Positions 33,216-40,907 of a stretch of 64,000 bases of DNA are shown piece by piece (positions within the stretch are counted from its first letter, which is position 1; every line of letters begins with the position of its first letter). The translations under genes were made by a program, and so were the position numbers. This stretch comes from Candidatus Saccharimonadota bacterium (lineage in GTDB: Bacteria > Patescibacteriota > Saccharimonadia > Saccharimonadales > Saccharimonadaceae): positions 49,674 through 113,673 of the forward strand of contig CAJPON010000002.1 in assembly GCA_905372275.1 (NCBI GenBank), written 5' to 3'. The notes under the pieces were generated by a model, which saw only the letters and a list, made by a program, of their open reading frames with translations, did not search any database and was not told the origin of the DNA.

Positions 33216-33254
33216 ACATACGCTATATATAGTGGCACTATATATAGCGTATGT
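33216..33254. repeat. Perfect 18-bp inverted repeat
   Basis: ACATACGCTATATATAGT (33216-33233), GGC loop, exact complement at 33237-33254. Lies between the divergent hsp20 promoter and the gene at 33287, ending ~20 bp before that gene's -10 box. No T-run follows, so it is more likely an operator or structured DNA site than a terminator. Confidence 0.85.
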
Positions 33255-33274
33255 GTAGCTTTGTCTAAATACTG

Positions 33275-33280
33275 TACAAT
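33275..33280 (+). promoter_or_regulatory. -10 box (leaderless) of gene 33287
   Basis: TACAAT ends 7 nt before ATG 33287. Confidence 0.55.
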
Positions 33281-33286
33281 AGATGT

Positions 33287-33877
33287 ATGGGATGGTTGCG
33301 TGATTTAATTTTTGGCGAGCCGGATGGTGATGACGAATATCTGGCGCGTCTTAATAATAATGATATGGTCTCGCTGCAAGATAATCGCGGCAGTAGGGAC
33401 GAAAATAACTTCGATAAAGACACTTCAGGGGTTGCTGCAGATACTAGGAAGTTAGACAGTAAGCCTCAGCCCGATCAATATCACTCGGCCAACGGGCAAA
33501 AAGTGATTCCCGAGATAGAAGTTGAGCGCACCGAGGCGCATCCGTCGGGCGACAATAAGTACCTCGAGGTGTGGGCTCATATTCGCAACCACGCGAGCTT
33601 TGACGTGGAGCTTGACAAGTATGAGATATTAGGGCAGCGAGGCGACTTGAATAAATTTCTCAAGCCAGGCGAGATTTTTGAGCTGCGTTTGTATCGCGGG
33701 CCGATGCCGCAGAGCGATTCAGTACGCAAAATGTATATTCAGTACAAGATTGTTGGTACGGGCGACTATTTTCAGGCTGATCACATGATAGAGTATAAAT
33801 ATGAACAAGATAATCGCGGCAACAAGTGGTATATGCCAGACGAGCTGAAGCTGCTGCGGCCAGTCCGCGACATTTAG
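33287..33877 (+). CDS. Hypothetical protein with C-terminal beta-rich domain
   Basis: 196 residues. No signal peptide or helix span. The N-terminal ~70 residues are polar and probably disordered; the C-terminal ~120 (VERTEAHPSGDNKYLEVWAHIRNHASFDVELDKYEILGQ...) look like a beta sandwich with a conserved Trp-Met-Pro end (KWYMPDELKLLRP). Family not recognised. RNase H starts 15 nt downstream, so the two are probably co-transcribed. Confidence 0.72.
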   Translation: MGWLRDLIFGEPDGDDEYLARLNNNDMVSLQDNRGSRDENNFDKDTSGVAADTRKLDSKPQPDQYHSANGQKVIPEIEVERTEAHPSGDNKYLEVWAHIRNHASFDVELDKYEILGQRGDLNKFLKPGEIFELRLYRGPMPQSDSVRKMYIQYKIVGTGDYFQADHMIEYKYEQDNRGNKWYMPDELKLLRPVRDI

Positions 33878-33891
33878 AAAGCGGGGAAGAA

Positions 33892-34311
33892 GTGAGAGTA
33901 TTTTTTACAGACGGCAGCGCTAGCCCAAATCCGGGCCCAGGCGGCTATGCAGTAATTGAAAACGGCCAGCCGGTAGCTTTGGGTAGCGAAGACGGCCAAA
34001 CGACGAATATTCGTATGGAAGGTCTGGCGCTGATTGCGGCTATGGAATTAGCTGACGATGAGCCGTGCGAAATTCATAGCGATAGCGAATTTTGGATCAA
34101 TGTGTTAACCAAGTGGGCGCCAGGCTGGGCTGCTAAAGGCTGGCGTAAAAAAGGCGGCGAAATTAAGAACCTTGATCTCGTGCAGCAAGCGTACGCGCTT
34201 TACCAATCGACGCAGCCGAAGATGGTTTGGGTACGCGGCCACGTCGGCCACGAGCAGAACGAGCTAGCGGATGAGTGGGCGAACAAAGCGCGGGCGGGCG
34301 TTCGTCTATAG
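33892..34311 (+). CDS. rnhA: Ribonuclease H (type 1)
   Basis: 139 residues. Catalytic acids in FFTDGSASPNPGPGG (D), MEGLAL (E), HSDSEFW (D) and NELADEWAN (D) fit the DEDD set of RNase HI, which removes RNA from DNA-RNA hybrids. GTG 33892 is chosen because it follows GCGGGGAAG and starts directly at the first beta strand; upstream in-frame starts lie within the preceding gene. Confidence 0.92.
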   Translation: MRVFFTDGSASPNPGPGGYAVIENGQPVALGSEDGQTTNIRMEGLALIAAMELADDEPCEIHSDSEFWINVLTKWAPGWAAKGWRKKGGEIKNLDLVQQAYALYQSTQPKMVWVRGHVGHEQNELADEWANKARAGVRL

Positions 34312-34364
34312 CGAGAGCCTTGGCTGTTTTACTGTCGATCTAGATTTGGCGGGGTGAGGCGTGT

Positions 34365-34370
34365 TATAAT
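34365..34370 (+). promoter_or_regulatory. -10 box of metK riboswitch transcript
   Basis: TATAAT about 18 nt upstream of the SAM-I aptamer. Confidence 0.6.
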
Positions 34371-34387
34371 GAACTTGTTAATAATTT

Positions 34388-34535
34388 AATATCCAGAGTG
34401 CGACGAGGGACTGGCCTGATGACTCGCCGGCAACCTGCCTTTGCAGCAAGGTGCTAATTCCAGCCTGCTTGACCAGGAGAGATATTGTCTTTGCAGCTCC
34501 TTTCTTGGCCTTGTAGCGGGGCAGATAGAAAGGAG
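34388..34535 (+). promoter_or_regulatory. SAM-I (S-box) riboswitch with ribosome-binding-site sequestering hairpin
   Basis: The aptamer spans 34388-34486: P1 arms AATATC (34388-34393) and GATATT (34481-34486), the conserved GAGGGACTGGCC, GCCGGCAACC and AAGGTGCTAATTCCAGC blocks in S-box order. Downstream CTCCTTTC (34497-34504) pairs with GAAAGGAG (34528-34535), which is the metK Shine-Dalgarno site. No T-run follows, so control by SAM appears to be at translation rather than by termination, unlike the classic Firmicutes S-box. Confidence 0.9.
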
Positions 34536-34540
34536 TTTTT

Positions 34541-35536
34541 ATGTCTGTAGAATCTAATAATCAAGCAGTATATCGTACTGCCGAGAGCGTTTCGCCGAAA
34601 CATCCGGACAAGATTTGCGATCAGATTAGCGACGCTATTCTGGACGCGTATCTTGCCAAAGACCCGCAAGCCCGAGTGGCGATTGAAGCTTGCGGCGGCC
34701 ATGGCGCGTTGTTTCTAACCGGCGAGGTATCGTCGAGCGAGCTAGTTGACGTCAAGCAGATTGCGCGGCGGCTGGCTGGCGACGACGTGGAAATTATTGA
34801 GCGGATTGCACGCCAGAGCCCAGAGATTGCTCAGGGCGTGGACGCGGGCGGTGCTGGCGATCAAGGGGTGATGATTGGTTATGCTTGCGCTGAGACGCCA
34901 GAATTATTGCCGCTAGAATATGCTTTGGCGCGGGCCTTGAATCGCTTTTTGTATGAGAAATGGCCGTATGACGGCAAAACGCAGGTGACGACCTATGGCG
35001 GCCAGATTGCGGCGATTGTTGCCAGCTTCCAGAATGCGCCGCACGACGAGCTGGCGGCTGCAGTGCGACAGTGGTTTGCGCAGCAAAAATATGTGGCAGG
35101 TGATTTTGACGGTATTTCTCTGCATATAAATCCGGCAGGCGATTGGCAAATTGGCGGTTTCGCGGCGGACGCTGGTTTGACCGGGCGTAAATTAGTAGTT
35201 GATAATTATGGCCCGCGGATTCCGCTAGGCGGCGGGGCGTTTAGCGGCAAGGACGCCACTAAGGTCGATCGCAGCGGTGCCTATATGGCGCGGCGGGTCG
35301 CAGTTGATTATCTTAAAAAGTTTGCAGCTCAGGAAGTGCTGGTGCGCTTGGCGTACGCAATCGGCCACGACCAGCCGGTTGAGGCTACAGCAGTAGTTGA
35401 CGGCGCCGAGCAGCCAATCGCAGGTTATGACCTCAGTCCGGCGGGTATTATCGATACGCTGCAGCTGGCTCGTCCGCAATACGAACCAACAGCGCGCTAC
35501 GGCCATTTTGGTAACGGCTTTGCTTGGGATAAGTAG
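34541..35536 (+). CDS. metK: S-adenosylmethionine synthetase (short form)
   Basis: Makes SAM from Met and ATP. ESVSPKHPDKICDQISDAILDAYLAKDPQARVAIE at the N-terminus, GAGDQGVMIGYAC for the ATP site, and GGGAFSGKDATKVDRSGAYMARRVA for the phosphate loop are intact. 331 residues instead of ~380-400; the shortening is mostly in the middle domain. Product-sensing SAM-I riboswitch upstream closes the loop. Confidence 0.95.
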   Translation: MSVESNNQAVYRTAESVSPKHPDKICDQISDAILDAYLAKDPQARVAIEACGGHGALFLTGEVSSSELVDVKQIARRLAGDDVEIIERIARQSPEIAQGVDAGGAGDQGVMIGYACAETPELLPLEYALARALNRFLYEKWPYDGKTQVTTYGGQIAAIVASFQNAPHDELAAAVRQWFAQQKYVAGDFDGISLHINPAGDWQIGGFAADAGLTGRKLVVDNYGPRIPLGGGAFSGKDATKVDRSGAYMARRVAVDYLKKFAAQEVLVRLAYAIGHDQPVEATAVVDGAEQPIAGYDLSPAGIIDTLQLARPQYEPTARYGHFGNGFAWDK

Positions 35537-35553
35537 TCCTGCGCCTTAAGTTG

Positions 35554-35559
35554 TATAAT
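35554..35559 (+). promoter_or_regulatory. -10 box (leaderless, GTG start) of helicase gene
   Basis: TATAAT ends 8 nt before GTG 35567. Confidence 0.55.
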
Positions 35560-35566
35560 AAGGGTA

Positions 35567-37102
35567 GTGAAGCAAGATTTAGCCTTAGAAATATTATTGA
35601 GCGGCGAAAGCGCACTGCTGACTGGCCCGGCAGGAACGGGTAAGACTTTCGTGCTGAATCAATTCATCAACTTGAGCAAGGCTAGCGGCAAGTATGTCTC
35701 GGTGACGGCGACGACCGGGCTAGCGGCGACGCATCTGGGCGGCGCGACAATCCATGCCTGGTCAGGGATTGGCGTCAGCGACCGCCTGCCGAATGGTTTT
35801 GCCGAGCATGTTAGCAAGACTCGCCGCGAAATTATCGAAAAAACCGATGTCTTGATTATTGATGAGATTAGCATGTTGCATGATTACCGCTTGGACATGG
35901 TTGATGAAGTTTGCCGTTTAGTACGCAAGAGAGTCGACGAGCCGTTCGGCGGCATCCAAGTGGTGCTTTCTGGCGACTTCTTTCAGCTGCCGCCAGTTAA
36001 TCGAGCGCAAGGCCGCGAGGGCGGTTTTGTAGTGAATTCATCGGCGTGGCGCGAGCTTGATCCGACGGTATTGTATCTGAGTGAGCAGTTTCGCCAGCGC
36101 GACGGCGATACGTTGCTAGAAATCTTGACGGCGATGCGGGCTGGCGATTTGCGCCGCCGCCACGCCGAGCAGCTGTTAGAGCGGACCGAATATCAACCGC
36201 CAGCCGGAGCAGATCTGACAGAATTGCATACTGTGAATGTTGACGTCGATAGAATTAATCAAGCCAGGCTGGCTGAATTGCCGGGCGACGAGGTGTTGTA
36301 TCAACGCCACACTACTGGTAGTAACAACTACGTTGATAATTTGCAGCGCAGCGTACTAGCGCCAGAGGTACTGACCCTTAAAATAGGCGCATTAGTGATG
36401 GCGGTCAAAAACGATCAGGCGCGGCGCTATGCTAATGGCAGTATCGGTATGGTGGTCGATTTCGAGCCAGCGACGGATTATCCGGTGGTGGAGTTTCGCA
36501 ATGGCCGGACGGTGACTATGCAGCCTGACACCTGGGAGTTGCGCGACGGTACGCGCAAACGAGCTAGCATTAGCCAAGTTCCGCTGCGTTTAGCGTGGGC
36601 GATTACTGTCCACAAAAGCCAGGGTATGACACTGGATAGCGCGCGAATTGACCTGCGCAAAGCCTTTGTGCCGGGCATGGGCTATGTGGCGCTTAGCCGG
36701 GTGCGCGATATTGATAACTTGTATTTGACGGGTATTAATCGTATGGCTTTGCAGATGAGCGATGAAGCTTATATGATCGATGAGCAGCTGCGTGCGCGGG
36801 CGGCAGATGATGCTAAAAAGTTTGCGCATTTACAACCAAAAGCTGACAAACGCGCGGCCGGCGAACTTAAACCTGCCAAAAAAGCGAACAGCGCCAATTC
36901 TAGCTGGTCGGCTAAAATTGCTAAAATGCGCCAGACTTATCCTAATGCTTACAAACCATGGATTAAGGCTGATGACGATGAATTGCGCCAAATGTTCATT
37001 AACGGCGAAAGTATTGCTGCGATGAGCCAGAAACTCGGCCGCCATCACGGTTCAATCAAAATGCGTTTGCAAAAACATTTTGGCGAAGATGCCGTGCAAT
37101 AG
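35567..37102 (+). CDS. PIF1-like superfamily 1 helicase with C-terminal Myb-like domain
   Basis: 511 residues. Walker A GPAGTGKTFVLNQF (~residue 20), Walker B VLIIDEISMLHDYRLDMVDE, motif III GIQVVLSGDFFQLPPV, and UvrD-like C-terminal motif LAWAITVHKSQGMTLDSARIDL and YVALSRVRD mark a PIF1/RecD2-like 5'-3' DNA helicase. The last ~60 residues (YKPWIKADDDELRQMF, then LGRHHGSIKMRLQKHF) form a Myb/SANT-like DNA-binding tail. Possible roles are replication-fork or G-quadruplex processing. Confidence 0.92.
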   Translation: MKQDLALEILLSGESALLTGPAGTGKTFVLNQFINLSKASGKYVSVTATTGLAATHLGGATIHAWSGIGVSDRLPNGFAEHVSKTRREIIEKTDVLIIDEISMLHDYRLDMVDEVCRLVRKRVDEPFGGIQVVLSGDFFQLPPVNRAQGREGGFVVNSSAWRELDPTVLYLSEQFRQRDGDTLLEILTAMRAGDLRRRHAEQLLERTEYQPPAGADLTELHTVNVDVDRINQARLAELPGDEVLYQRHTTGSNNYVDNLQRSVLAPEVLTLKIGALVMAVKNDQARRYANGSIGMVVDFEPATDYPVVEFRNGRTVTMQPDTWELRDGTRKRASISQVPLRLAWAITVHKSQGMTLDSARIDLRKAFVPGMGYVALSRVRDIDNLYLTGINRMALQMSDEAYMIDEQLRARAADDAKKFAHLQPKADKRAAGELKPAKKANSANSSWSAKIAKMRQTYPNAYKPWIKADDDELRQMFINGESIAAMSQKLGRHHGSIKMRLQKHFGEDAVQ

Positions 37103-37126
37103 TAGAATAGCGTCTAATAATTGTAG

Positions 37127-37132
37127 TAGAAT
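37127..37132 (+). promoter_or_regulatory. -10 box (leaderless) of DUF4868-like gene
   Basis: TAGAAT ends 8 nt before ATG 37140, which decides that start; an in-frame GTG at 37080 lies inside the helicase gene. Confidence 0.5.
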
Positions 37133-37139
37133 ATATATC

Positions 37140-38147
37140 ATGAATAATGACCAATCAATACCGGCTGATGACCAGCCGCCAGAGCCGACTGATATTTTCC
37201 TCTGGGCGAATCAAGCTGATGCGCATAAGGACGAGCTCGAAATCGACTTATTTCTATTTACGAAGGGCTACACTGTCTACGCCACTAATTATGCCAAGGA
37301 ACTCAAGGCGCAGCTCAAGGTATTATTCCTTTACGATATGATTAGCCAGGTACAAACTGGTGCGGCTACTGGTATGATGGTGCGCGACTTTGAAGCGGCC
37401 GCTGCTGAGGATAATGTGTTGGAACGGACTACTCTGGACCGAGTGGATCATGCGCAAGAGGTGATTGAGCAGATTCGCTACGGCGAGGAAACATTAGAGG
37501 TGTTCCGCGAAGGCGACCATGAGTTCAAGAAGGTCAAGGGAATCGTAGCGCGCTTCAGCCGCCAGGGGGCCGAGCCATTTTTTGTGGCTAAGATTTTACC
37601 GCAATCACAAGTGCTTAAAGGCGCAACCGCTTGGATGTATAACGGCGATTCGTTTCAACCGTTCAGTGCTGATGTCGGCCTAAAAATTACGCCAGATAAT
37701 CAAGTGTTGATTGCCGGCGGTGATATCTTTGCCTTTAACGAGTCGAAATTTATCCGTTTGTTTGGCTACGACGCTAAGCAGTTCGCTGTTGCCGAGGAAA
37801 AAATTGCTGAAATCGAGAAAAACTTTAAGTTAAAGTTCCCTGAAGGTATGACTTTCGATGCGTTAGTGCGCGATACTAAATCGCTGGTAACTAAGCTGCA
37901 GAAAGTTGAAATTGGCCTGGTGACGCAAGAGCAGGTTATCGAGCAGGCCGACGAAATGGGCCTAGAACTGATGACTGACGATGCTACTGGCGAGATTATT
38001 ATTATGGATGCCAAGGATGCGGCGAAGTTTGTCAATCTGCTCAACGACGACTATATGACTAGCGATATGACTGGTATCAAATACGAATTAAAAGGCAAGA
38101 AGGAGCTGCGCGGCGACAGCGAAGCAAGCACGCCAGAAGGGGAATAA
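37140..38147 (+). CDS. DUF4868 / KwaB-like protein
   Basis: 335 residues, soluble. The block IFAFNESKFIRLFGYD, then EKNFKLKFPEGMTFDALVRD-KSLVTKLQKVE, and a C-terminal LLNDDYMTSDMTGIKYELKGKKEL follow the pattern I know for DUF4868, the domain of KwaB in the Kiwa anti-phage system. The KwaA membrane partner is not present nearby. Instead the stop overlaps the yvcK start by one base (TAATG), tying it to a core gene. The assignment rests on pattern memory; a profile search would decide it. Confidence 0.6.
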   Translation: MNNDQSIPADDQPPEPTDIFLWANQADAHKDELEIDLFLFTKGYTVYATNYAKELKAQLKVLFLYDMISQVQTGAATGMMVRDFEAAAAEDNVLERTTLDRVDHAQEVIEQIRYGEETLEVFREGDHEFKKVKGIVARFSRQGAEPFFVAKILPQSQVLKGATAWMYNGDSFQPFSADVGLKITPDNQVLIAGGDIFAFNESKFIRLFGYDAKQFAVAEEKIAEIEKNFKLKFPEGMTFDALVRDTKSLVTKLQKVEIGLVTQEQVIEQADEMGLELMTDDATGEIIIMDAKDAAKFVNLLNDDYMTSDMTGIKYELKGKKELRGDSEASTPEGE

Positions 38148-39151
38148 TGAGCGAAGAGCATGGCGACAGCGGAGCAAAAATTGTAGTTATCGGAGGCGGC
38201 ACTGGCAGCTTCACGCTGCTAACAGGTCTCAAAAAATACGTGTCTGATTTGACAGCGCTGGTCAATATGGCAGATGATGGCGGATCAACGGGACAGCTGC
38301 GCGACGAACTTGGCGTGCTGCCGCCGGGTGATGTGCGGCAATGTCTGGTGGCGTTGAGCGATAGCCCGCGGGTGCGTGATTTGTTTAATTATCGATTTGA
38401 TGACGGCAGCTTGAAGGGCCATGCTTTTGGCAATTTGTTCTTGACAGCACTCGAGAAAATGACTGGTAGCTTCGGTGAAGCGGTACAGTTGGCTAGCCAA
38501 GTTCTCAATATTCAAGGCAGGGTAATTCCGACAACTTTAACCGATATTACGCTGTGTGTCGAAAGCGCTTCGGGCGAGCCGATCAAAGGGCAATTCAAAA
38601 TCGCGCATGCCGATATCGCCAAACGGCCAAAAGTGTGGCTGGAGCCAGAAGCAGTAGCGCACCCAGCAGCCGTTCAGGCGATCCTGGAGGCTGATATGGT
38701 GGTGATTGCACCAGGTAACCTGTATGGCAGTTTAGCGCCAGCATTGGTGATTCGAGAAATTCAGGAGGCGCTAGCGGCAACGTCGGCGAAATGCGTCTTT
38801 GTTTGTAATTTAGTGACTAAGCCTGGTCCGACTGACAATTTGAGCGTGGTGGACTTTGCTAGCGAGATTGAGCGTTTGGCGGGTAGCGAGTTCCTTGATT
38901 ATGTAGTTTTTAATACTGATCAGCCATCGGCAGAACTAATGTATAAGTATGCTCATGACGGTGAGCATGTGGTTCAATATGATATCAGCGAGCTAAAACG
39001 CCAGCACTACGAATTCCGCGGTGCCAGCATTCTAGCAAAGAAAGTTTGGTCGGGCGCCCAGTCGAGTGATCCGATTGCAGCGGTACGCAGTTTTATCCGG
39101 CATGACCCTGACGCAGTAGCACGCCAGCTGATGCGGATATATTTTGCATAA
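38147..39151 (+). CDS. yvcK: YvcK/CofD-like gluconeogenesis factor
   Basis: 334 residues. N-terminal nucleotide-binding loop VVIGGGTGSFTLLTGLKKY, then NMADDGGSTGQLRDELGVLPPGDVRQCLVAL and KGHAFGNLFLTALEKMTGSF, the YvcK signatures. In Firmicutes and Actinobacteria YvcK/CuvA binds UDP-GlcNAc and helps place cell-wall synthesis; adjacency to the dcw cluster fits that. Start overlaps the upstream gene by one base. Confidence 0.93.
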   Translation: MSEEHGDSGAKIVVIGGGTGSFTLLTGLKKYVSDLTALVNMADDGGSTGQLRDELGVLPPGDVRQCLVALSDSPRVRDLFNYRFDDGSLKGHAFGNLFLTALEKMTGSFGEAVQLASQVLNIQGRVIPTTLTDITLCVESASGEPIKGQFKIAHADIAKRPKVWLEPEAVAHPAAVQAILEADMVVIAPGNLYGSLAPALVIREIQEALAATSAKCVFVCNLVTKPGPTDNLSVVDFASEIERLAGSEFLDYVVFNTDQPSAELMYKYAHDGEHVVQYDISELKRQHYEFRGASILAKKVWSGAQSSDPIAAVRSFIRHDPDAVARQLMRIYFA

Positions 39152-39179
39152 GCAGCGTTTTCTGTCATGGCTGACCTCT

Positions 39180-39203
39180 ATAGACGCTAGATATAGCGTC
39201 TAT
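39180..39203 (+). terminator. Hairpin after yvcK
   Basis: ATAGACGCTA (39180-39189), loop GATA, complement at 39194-39203, followed by a short T-rich stretch. A second hairpin, TTTTCCAC (39225-39232) with GTGGAAAA (39239-39246), lies just downstream; its right arm TGTGGAAAA also reads as a DnaA-box-like 9-mer. Confidence 0.55.
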
Positions 39204-39279
39204 TTGCTTGTTGAAACGCTATAGTTTTCCACGTTTTTGTGGAAAAGTAAAGAAGTTATCATTTTTAGTAAAAAAGGTA

Positions 39280-39309
39280 TTGCACAAGCATGATGAAACG
39301 TTGTATGAT
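39280..39309 (+). promoter_or_regulatory. Candidate promoter TTGCAC-N18-TATGAT
   Basis: TTGCAC (39280-39285) and TATGAT (39304-39309). Would start a leader of ~80 nt before the 34-codon ORF at 39393. Confidence 0.4.
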
Positions 39310-39392
39310 AAAGCCAGTGGCAAGGCAAGAGATGAAATCTCGAGTCAAAACAAACACCACCGCGTAAAATAACAAAAGAAAGTAGGGTAGTC

Positions 39393-39497
39393 ATGACTGA
39401 CGCAGCTATTAGCCAATCTATGTACGGTAGGGCGGGCGTCTTGGTTTACGTACCTGATGCTTACGTATCGCGGGCGACGCTGTCTTTGGGCGCGTAG
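39393..39497 (+). CDS. Small ORF, 34 codons, upstream of the dcw cluster
   Basis: MTDAAISQSMYGRAGVLVYV, continuing to SRATLSLGA. ATG preceded by AAAGAAAGTAGGG as a weak ribosome-binding site. Unrecognised. It could be a leader peptide or chance; there is no homology information. Lies in a 660-bp region between yvcK and rsmH. Confidence 0.3.
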   Translation: MTDAAISQSMYGRAGVLVYVPDAYVSRATLSLGA

Positions 39498-39660
39498 CCG
39501 TATAGTTTGTGGTACTTTTACAATTTGAAGTTGGACATCCTCGAGATCAACAACCTGATAGTGAGCAGTGGAATATCGACCCACGCTAAAATTGTCGAAA
39601 GTTCTTTCCTCTAACACAACACCTCCCAAAAACTCCACCTCACACACAAGTCTCTCAAAG

Positions 39661-39714
39661 GTATGCTAAATACGATATGAGTTGTTTGACAGCTCTTGAT
39701 TTTAAGCATACTTG
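39661..39714 (+). promoter_or_regulatory. Candidate promoter with flanking inverted repeat
   Basis: TTGACA at 39686-39691, imperfect -10 (CATACT) at about 39707-39712. GTATGCT (39661-39667) and AGCATAC (39704-39710) form an inverted repeat around the -35 box, a possible operator. Confidence 0.35.
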
Positions 39715-39738
39715 ACTAAACTAAAACAAACACCACCT

Positions 39739-39816
39739 ATGCGAAAACAAACAGCTCGCTATCAGATTGGTGATCTCGAGTCCCTCGCCAGACCTTATGG
39801 TATGATGGGGGAATGA
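39739..39816 (+). CDS. Small ORF, 25 codons, overlapping the rsmH start
   Basis: MRKQTARYQIGDLESLARPY then GMMGE. Its TGA overlaps the rsmH ATG (ATGA at 39813-39816), a coupling arrangement. ATG directly follows the second AAAACAAACACCACC copy, with no Shine-Dalgarno site. It could be a translated leader that sets rsmH expression. Confidence 0.4.
   Translation: MRKQTARYQIGDLESLARPYGMMGE
39801..39806 (+). promoter_or_regulatory. -10 box (leaderless) of rsmH
   Basis: TATGAT ends 7 nt before ATG 39813. GGGGGA between the two could also act as a ribosome-binding site for a longer transcript. Confidence 0.45.
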
Positions 39817-40703
39817 GTATTAAAGAACATCCACCACTTCATGTTCCAGTATTACTTAATGACGTTGTGCGGCTGCTTAATCCTAAAGATGGCGAGAGTT
39901 ATCTCGACCTGACGGCTGGATACGGCGGACACGCGCGCGCCATTGTCGAACGAACGCATGATTATCGCGGAATGACTTTGGTTGACCGCGATGAATTTGC
40001 ACAAGCAAACCTAGCGGCATTTGTCGGCAAAGGGGCAGAGCTAATACACGCTGATTTTGTCAGCGCTGCCCGGCGGTTGATTGCTATAGGCAAGCGGTTT
40101 GATATGATATTGATTGATTTGGGGGTGTCGTCACCACAGCTTGATAGGGCTGAGCGAGGATTTTCTTTTTCGCATAGCGGTCCGCTGGATATGCGGATGG
40201 ATCGGCGGCAAGCTTTAACTGCAGAGCAGGTGGTTAACACCTATTCGCAGGGCGAGCTGGAGCGGATTATTCGCGATTACGGCGAAGAGCGGCCAAATAT
40301 TGCGCGGCGTTATGCAGCTGCGATTATTAAGGCTAGACCACTGGCGACAACTGAAGACCTAGCATCGGCTGTCTTGAGGGCGCATGTCGGACGGCGCCAA
40401 CGAACGCATCCGGCGACACGTACTTTTCAGGCGATTCGGATTTTTGTAAACGATGAGCTTGAGCAAGTACGAGTGATTATGCCATTATTACCCGAGCTGT
40501 TGTCGCAGGGCGGGCGAGTCGGTGTAATTAGCTTTCATAGCCTGGAGGATCGTATTGTTAAGCAATACTTTGCCGAACAGGCCAAGAACGGCTACGAGGC
40601 GGAACTTCGTATCATTACGAAGCATCCTGTCGATGGAGCCACTAAAGATGTTCACAATCCGCGCTCACGAAGTGCTAAGCTTCGTGTCGCTGTGAAAATA
40701 TAA
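39813..40703 (+). CDS. rsmH: 16S rRNA (cytosine1402-N4)-methyltransferase
   Basis: Formerly MraW. 296 residues with HVPVLLNDVVRLLNPKDGESYLDLTAGYGGHARAI, ILIDLGVSSPQLDRAERGFSFSHSGPLDMRMD, EERPNIARRYAAAII, THPATRTFQAIRIFVNDEL and GVISFHSLEDRIVKQYF, all RsmH signatures. First recognisable gene of the dcw cluster; mraZ is not seen upstream. Confidence 0.96.
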   Translation: MSIKEHPPLHVPVLLNDVVRLLNPKDGESYLDLTAGYGGHARAIVERTHDYRGMTLVDRDEFAQANLAAFVGKGAELIHADFVSAARRLIAIGKRFDMILIDLGVSSPQLDRAERGFSFSHSGPLDMRMDRRQALTAEQVVNTYSQGELERIIRDYGEERPNIARRYAAAIIKARPLATTEDLASAVLRAHVGRRQRTHPATRTFQAIRIFVNDELEQVRVIMPLLPELLSQGGRVGVISFHSLEDRIVKQYFAEQAKNGYEAELRIITKHPVDGATKDVHNPRSRSAKLRVAVKI

Positions 40704-40724
40704 AAACAGAAAGGAAGATGTAGC

Positions 40725-40799
40725 ATGACTCGCCGCATCCAAGTACAAGTCCAAGCCGACGTTCAGCATGACATCACTGTCGTGCGCCGCGCCGCTTAG
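40725..40799 (+). CDS. Small ORF, 24 codons, after rsmH
   Basis: MTRRIQVQVQADVQHDITVV then RRAA. Good ribosome-binding site GAAAGGAAG 5 nt upstream and a hairpin (40825-40865) downstream. The site strength argues for translation; possibly an attenuator-type leader peptide for the genes starting at 40908. Unrecognised. Confidence 0.4.
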   Translation: MTRRIQVQVQADVQHDITVVRRAA

Positions 40800-40824
40800 G
40801 CAAAAATAACACAACTCTATAGGG

Positions 40825-40865
40825 CAGAGGAGCGTAATTTTCATTTTTCTCCTAACGTTCCTCTG
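40825..40865 (+). terminator. Hairpin between the small ORF and the ftsL-like gene
   Basis: CAGAGGAGCGT (40825-40835) pairs with ACGTTCCTCTG (40855-40865), one G-U pair, T-rich loop and a short CTTTT after. Either a weak terminator or an attenuator within the cluster. Confidence 0.4.
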
Positions 40866-40907
40866 GCTTTTGAGTGTCAAAATAAATAACAAAAACGAAT
40901 CCACCAC

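Larger units (their letters stand above)
39348..39738 (+). repeat. Direct repeat AAAACAAACACCACC (two copies in the pre-rsmH region)
   Basis: Exact 15-nt copies at 39348-39362 region and 39724-39738. A related string (AAAAACGAATCCACCAC) precedes the ftsL-like ATG at 40908. The second copy is directly followed by an ATG (39739). Possibly a leader or translation signal; between the copies the sequence is otherwise non-coding apart from the small ORF at 39393. Confidence 0.5.

Noticed and set aside
37140..38147. Complete Kiwa defence system
   Set aside because: Only a KwaB-like protein is present; the neighbours are a helicase and yvcK, and no four-helix KwaA-like protein is encoded nearby.
39345..39647. 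100-residue reading frame on the - strand before rsmH
   Set aside because: GTG start without a ribosome-binding site or -10 box at the local spacing, odd composition in its second half, and it runs against the surrounding operon; kept only as non-coding.
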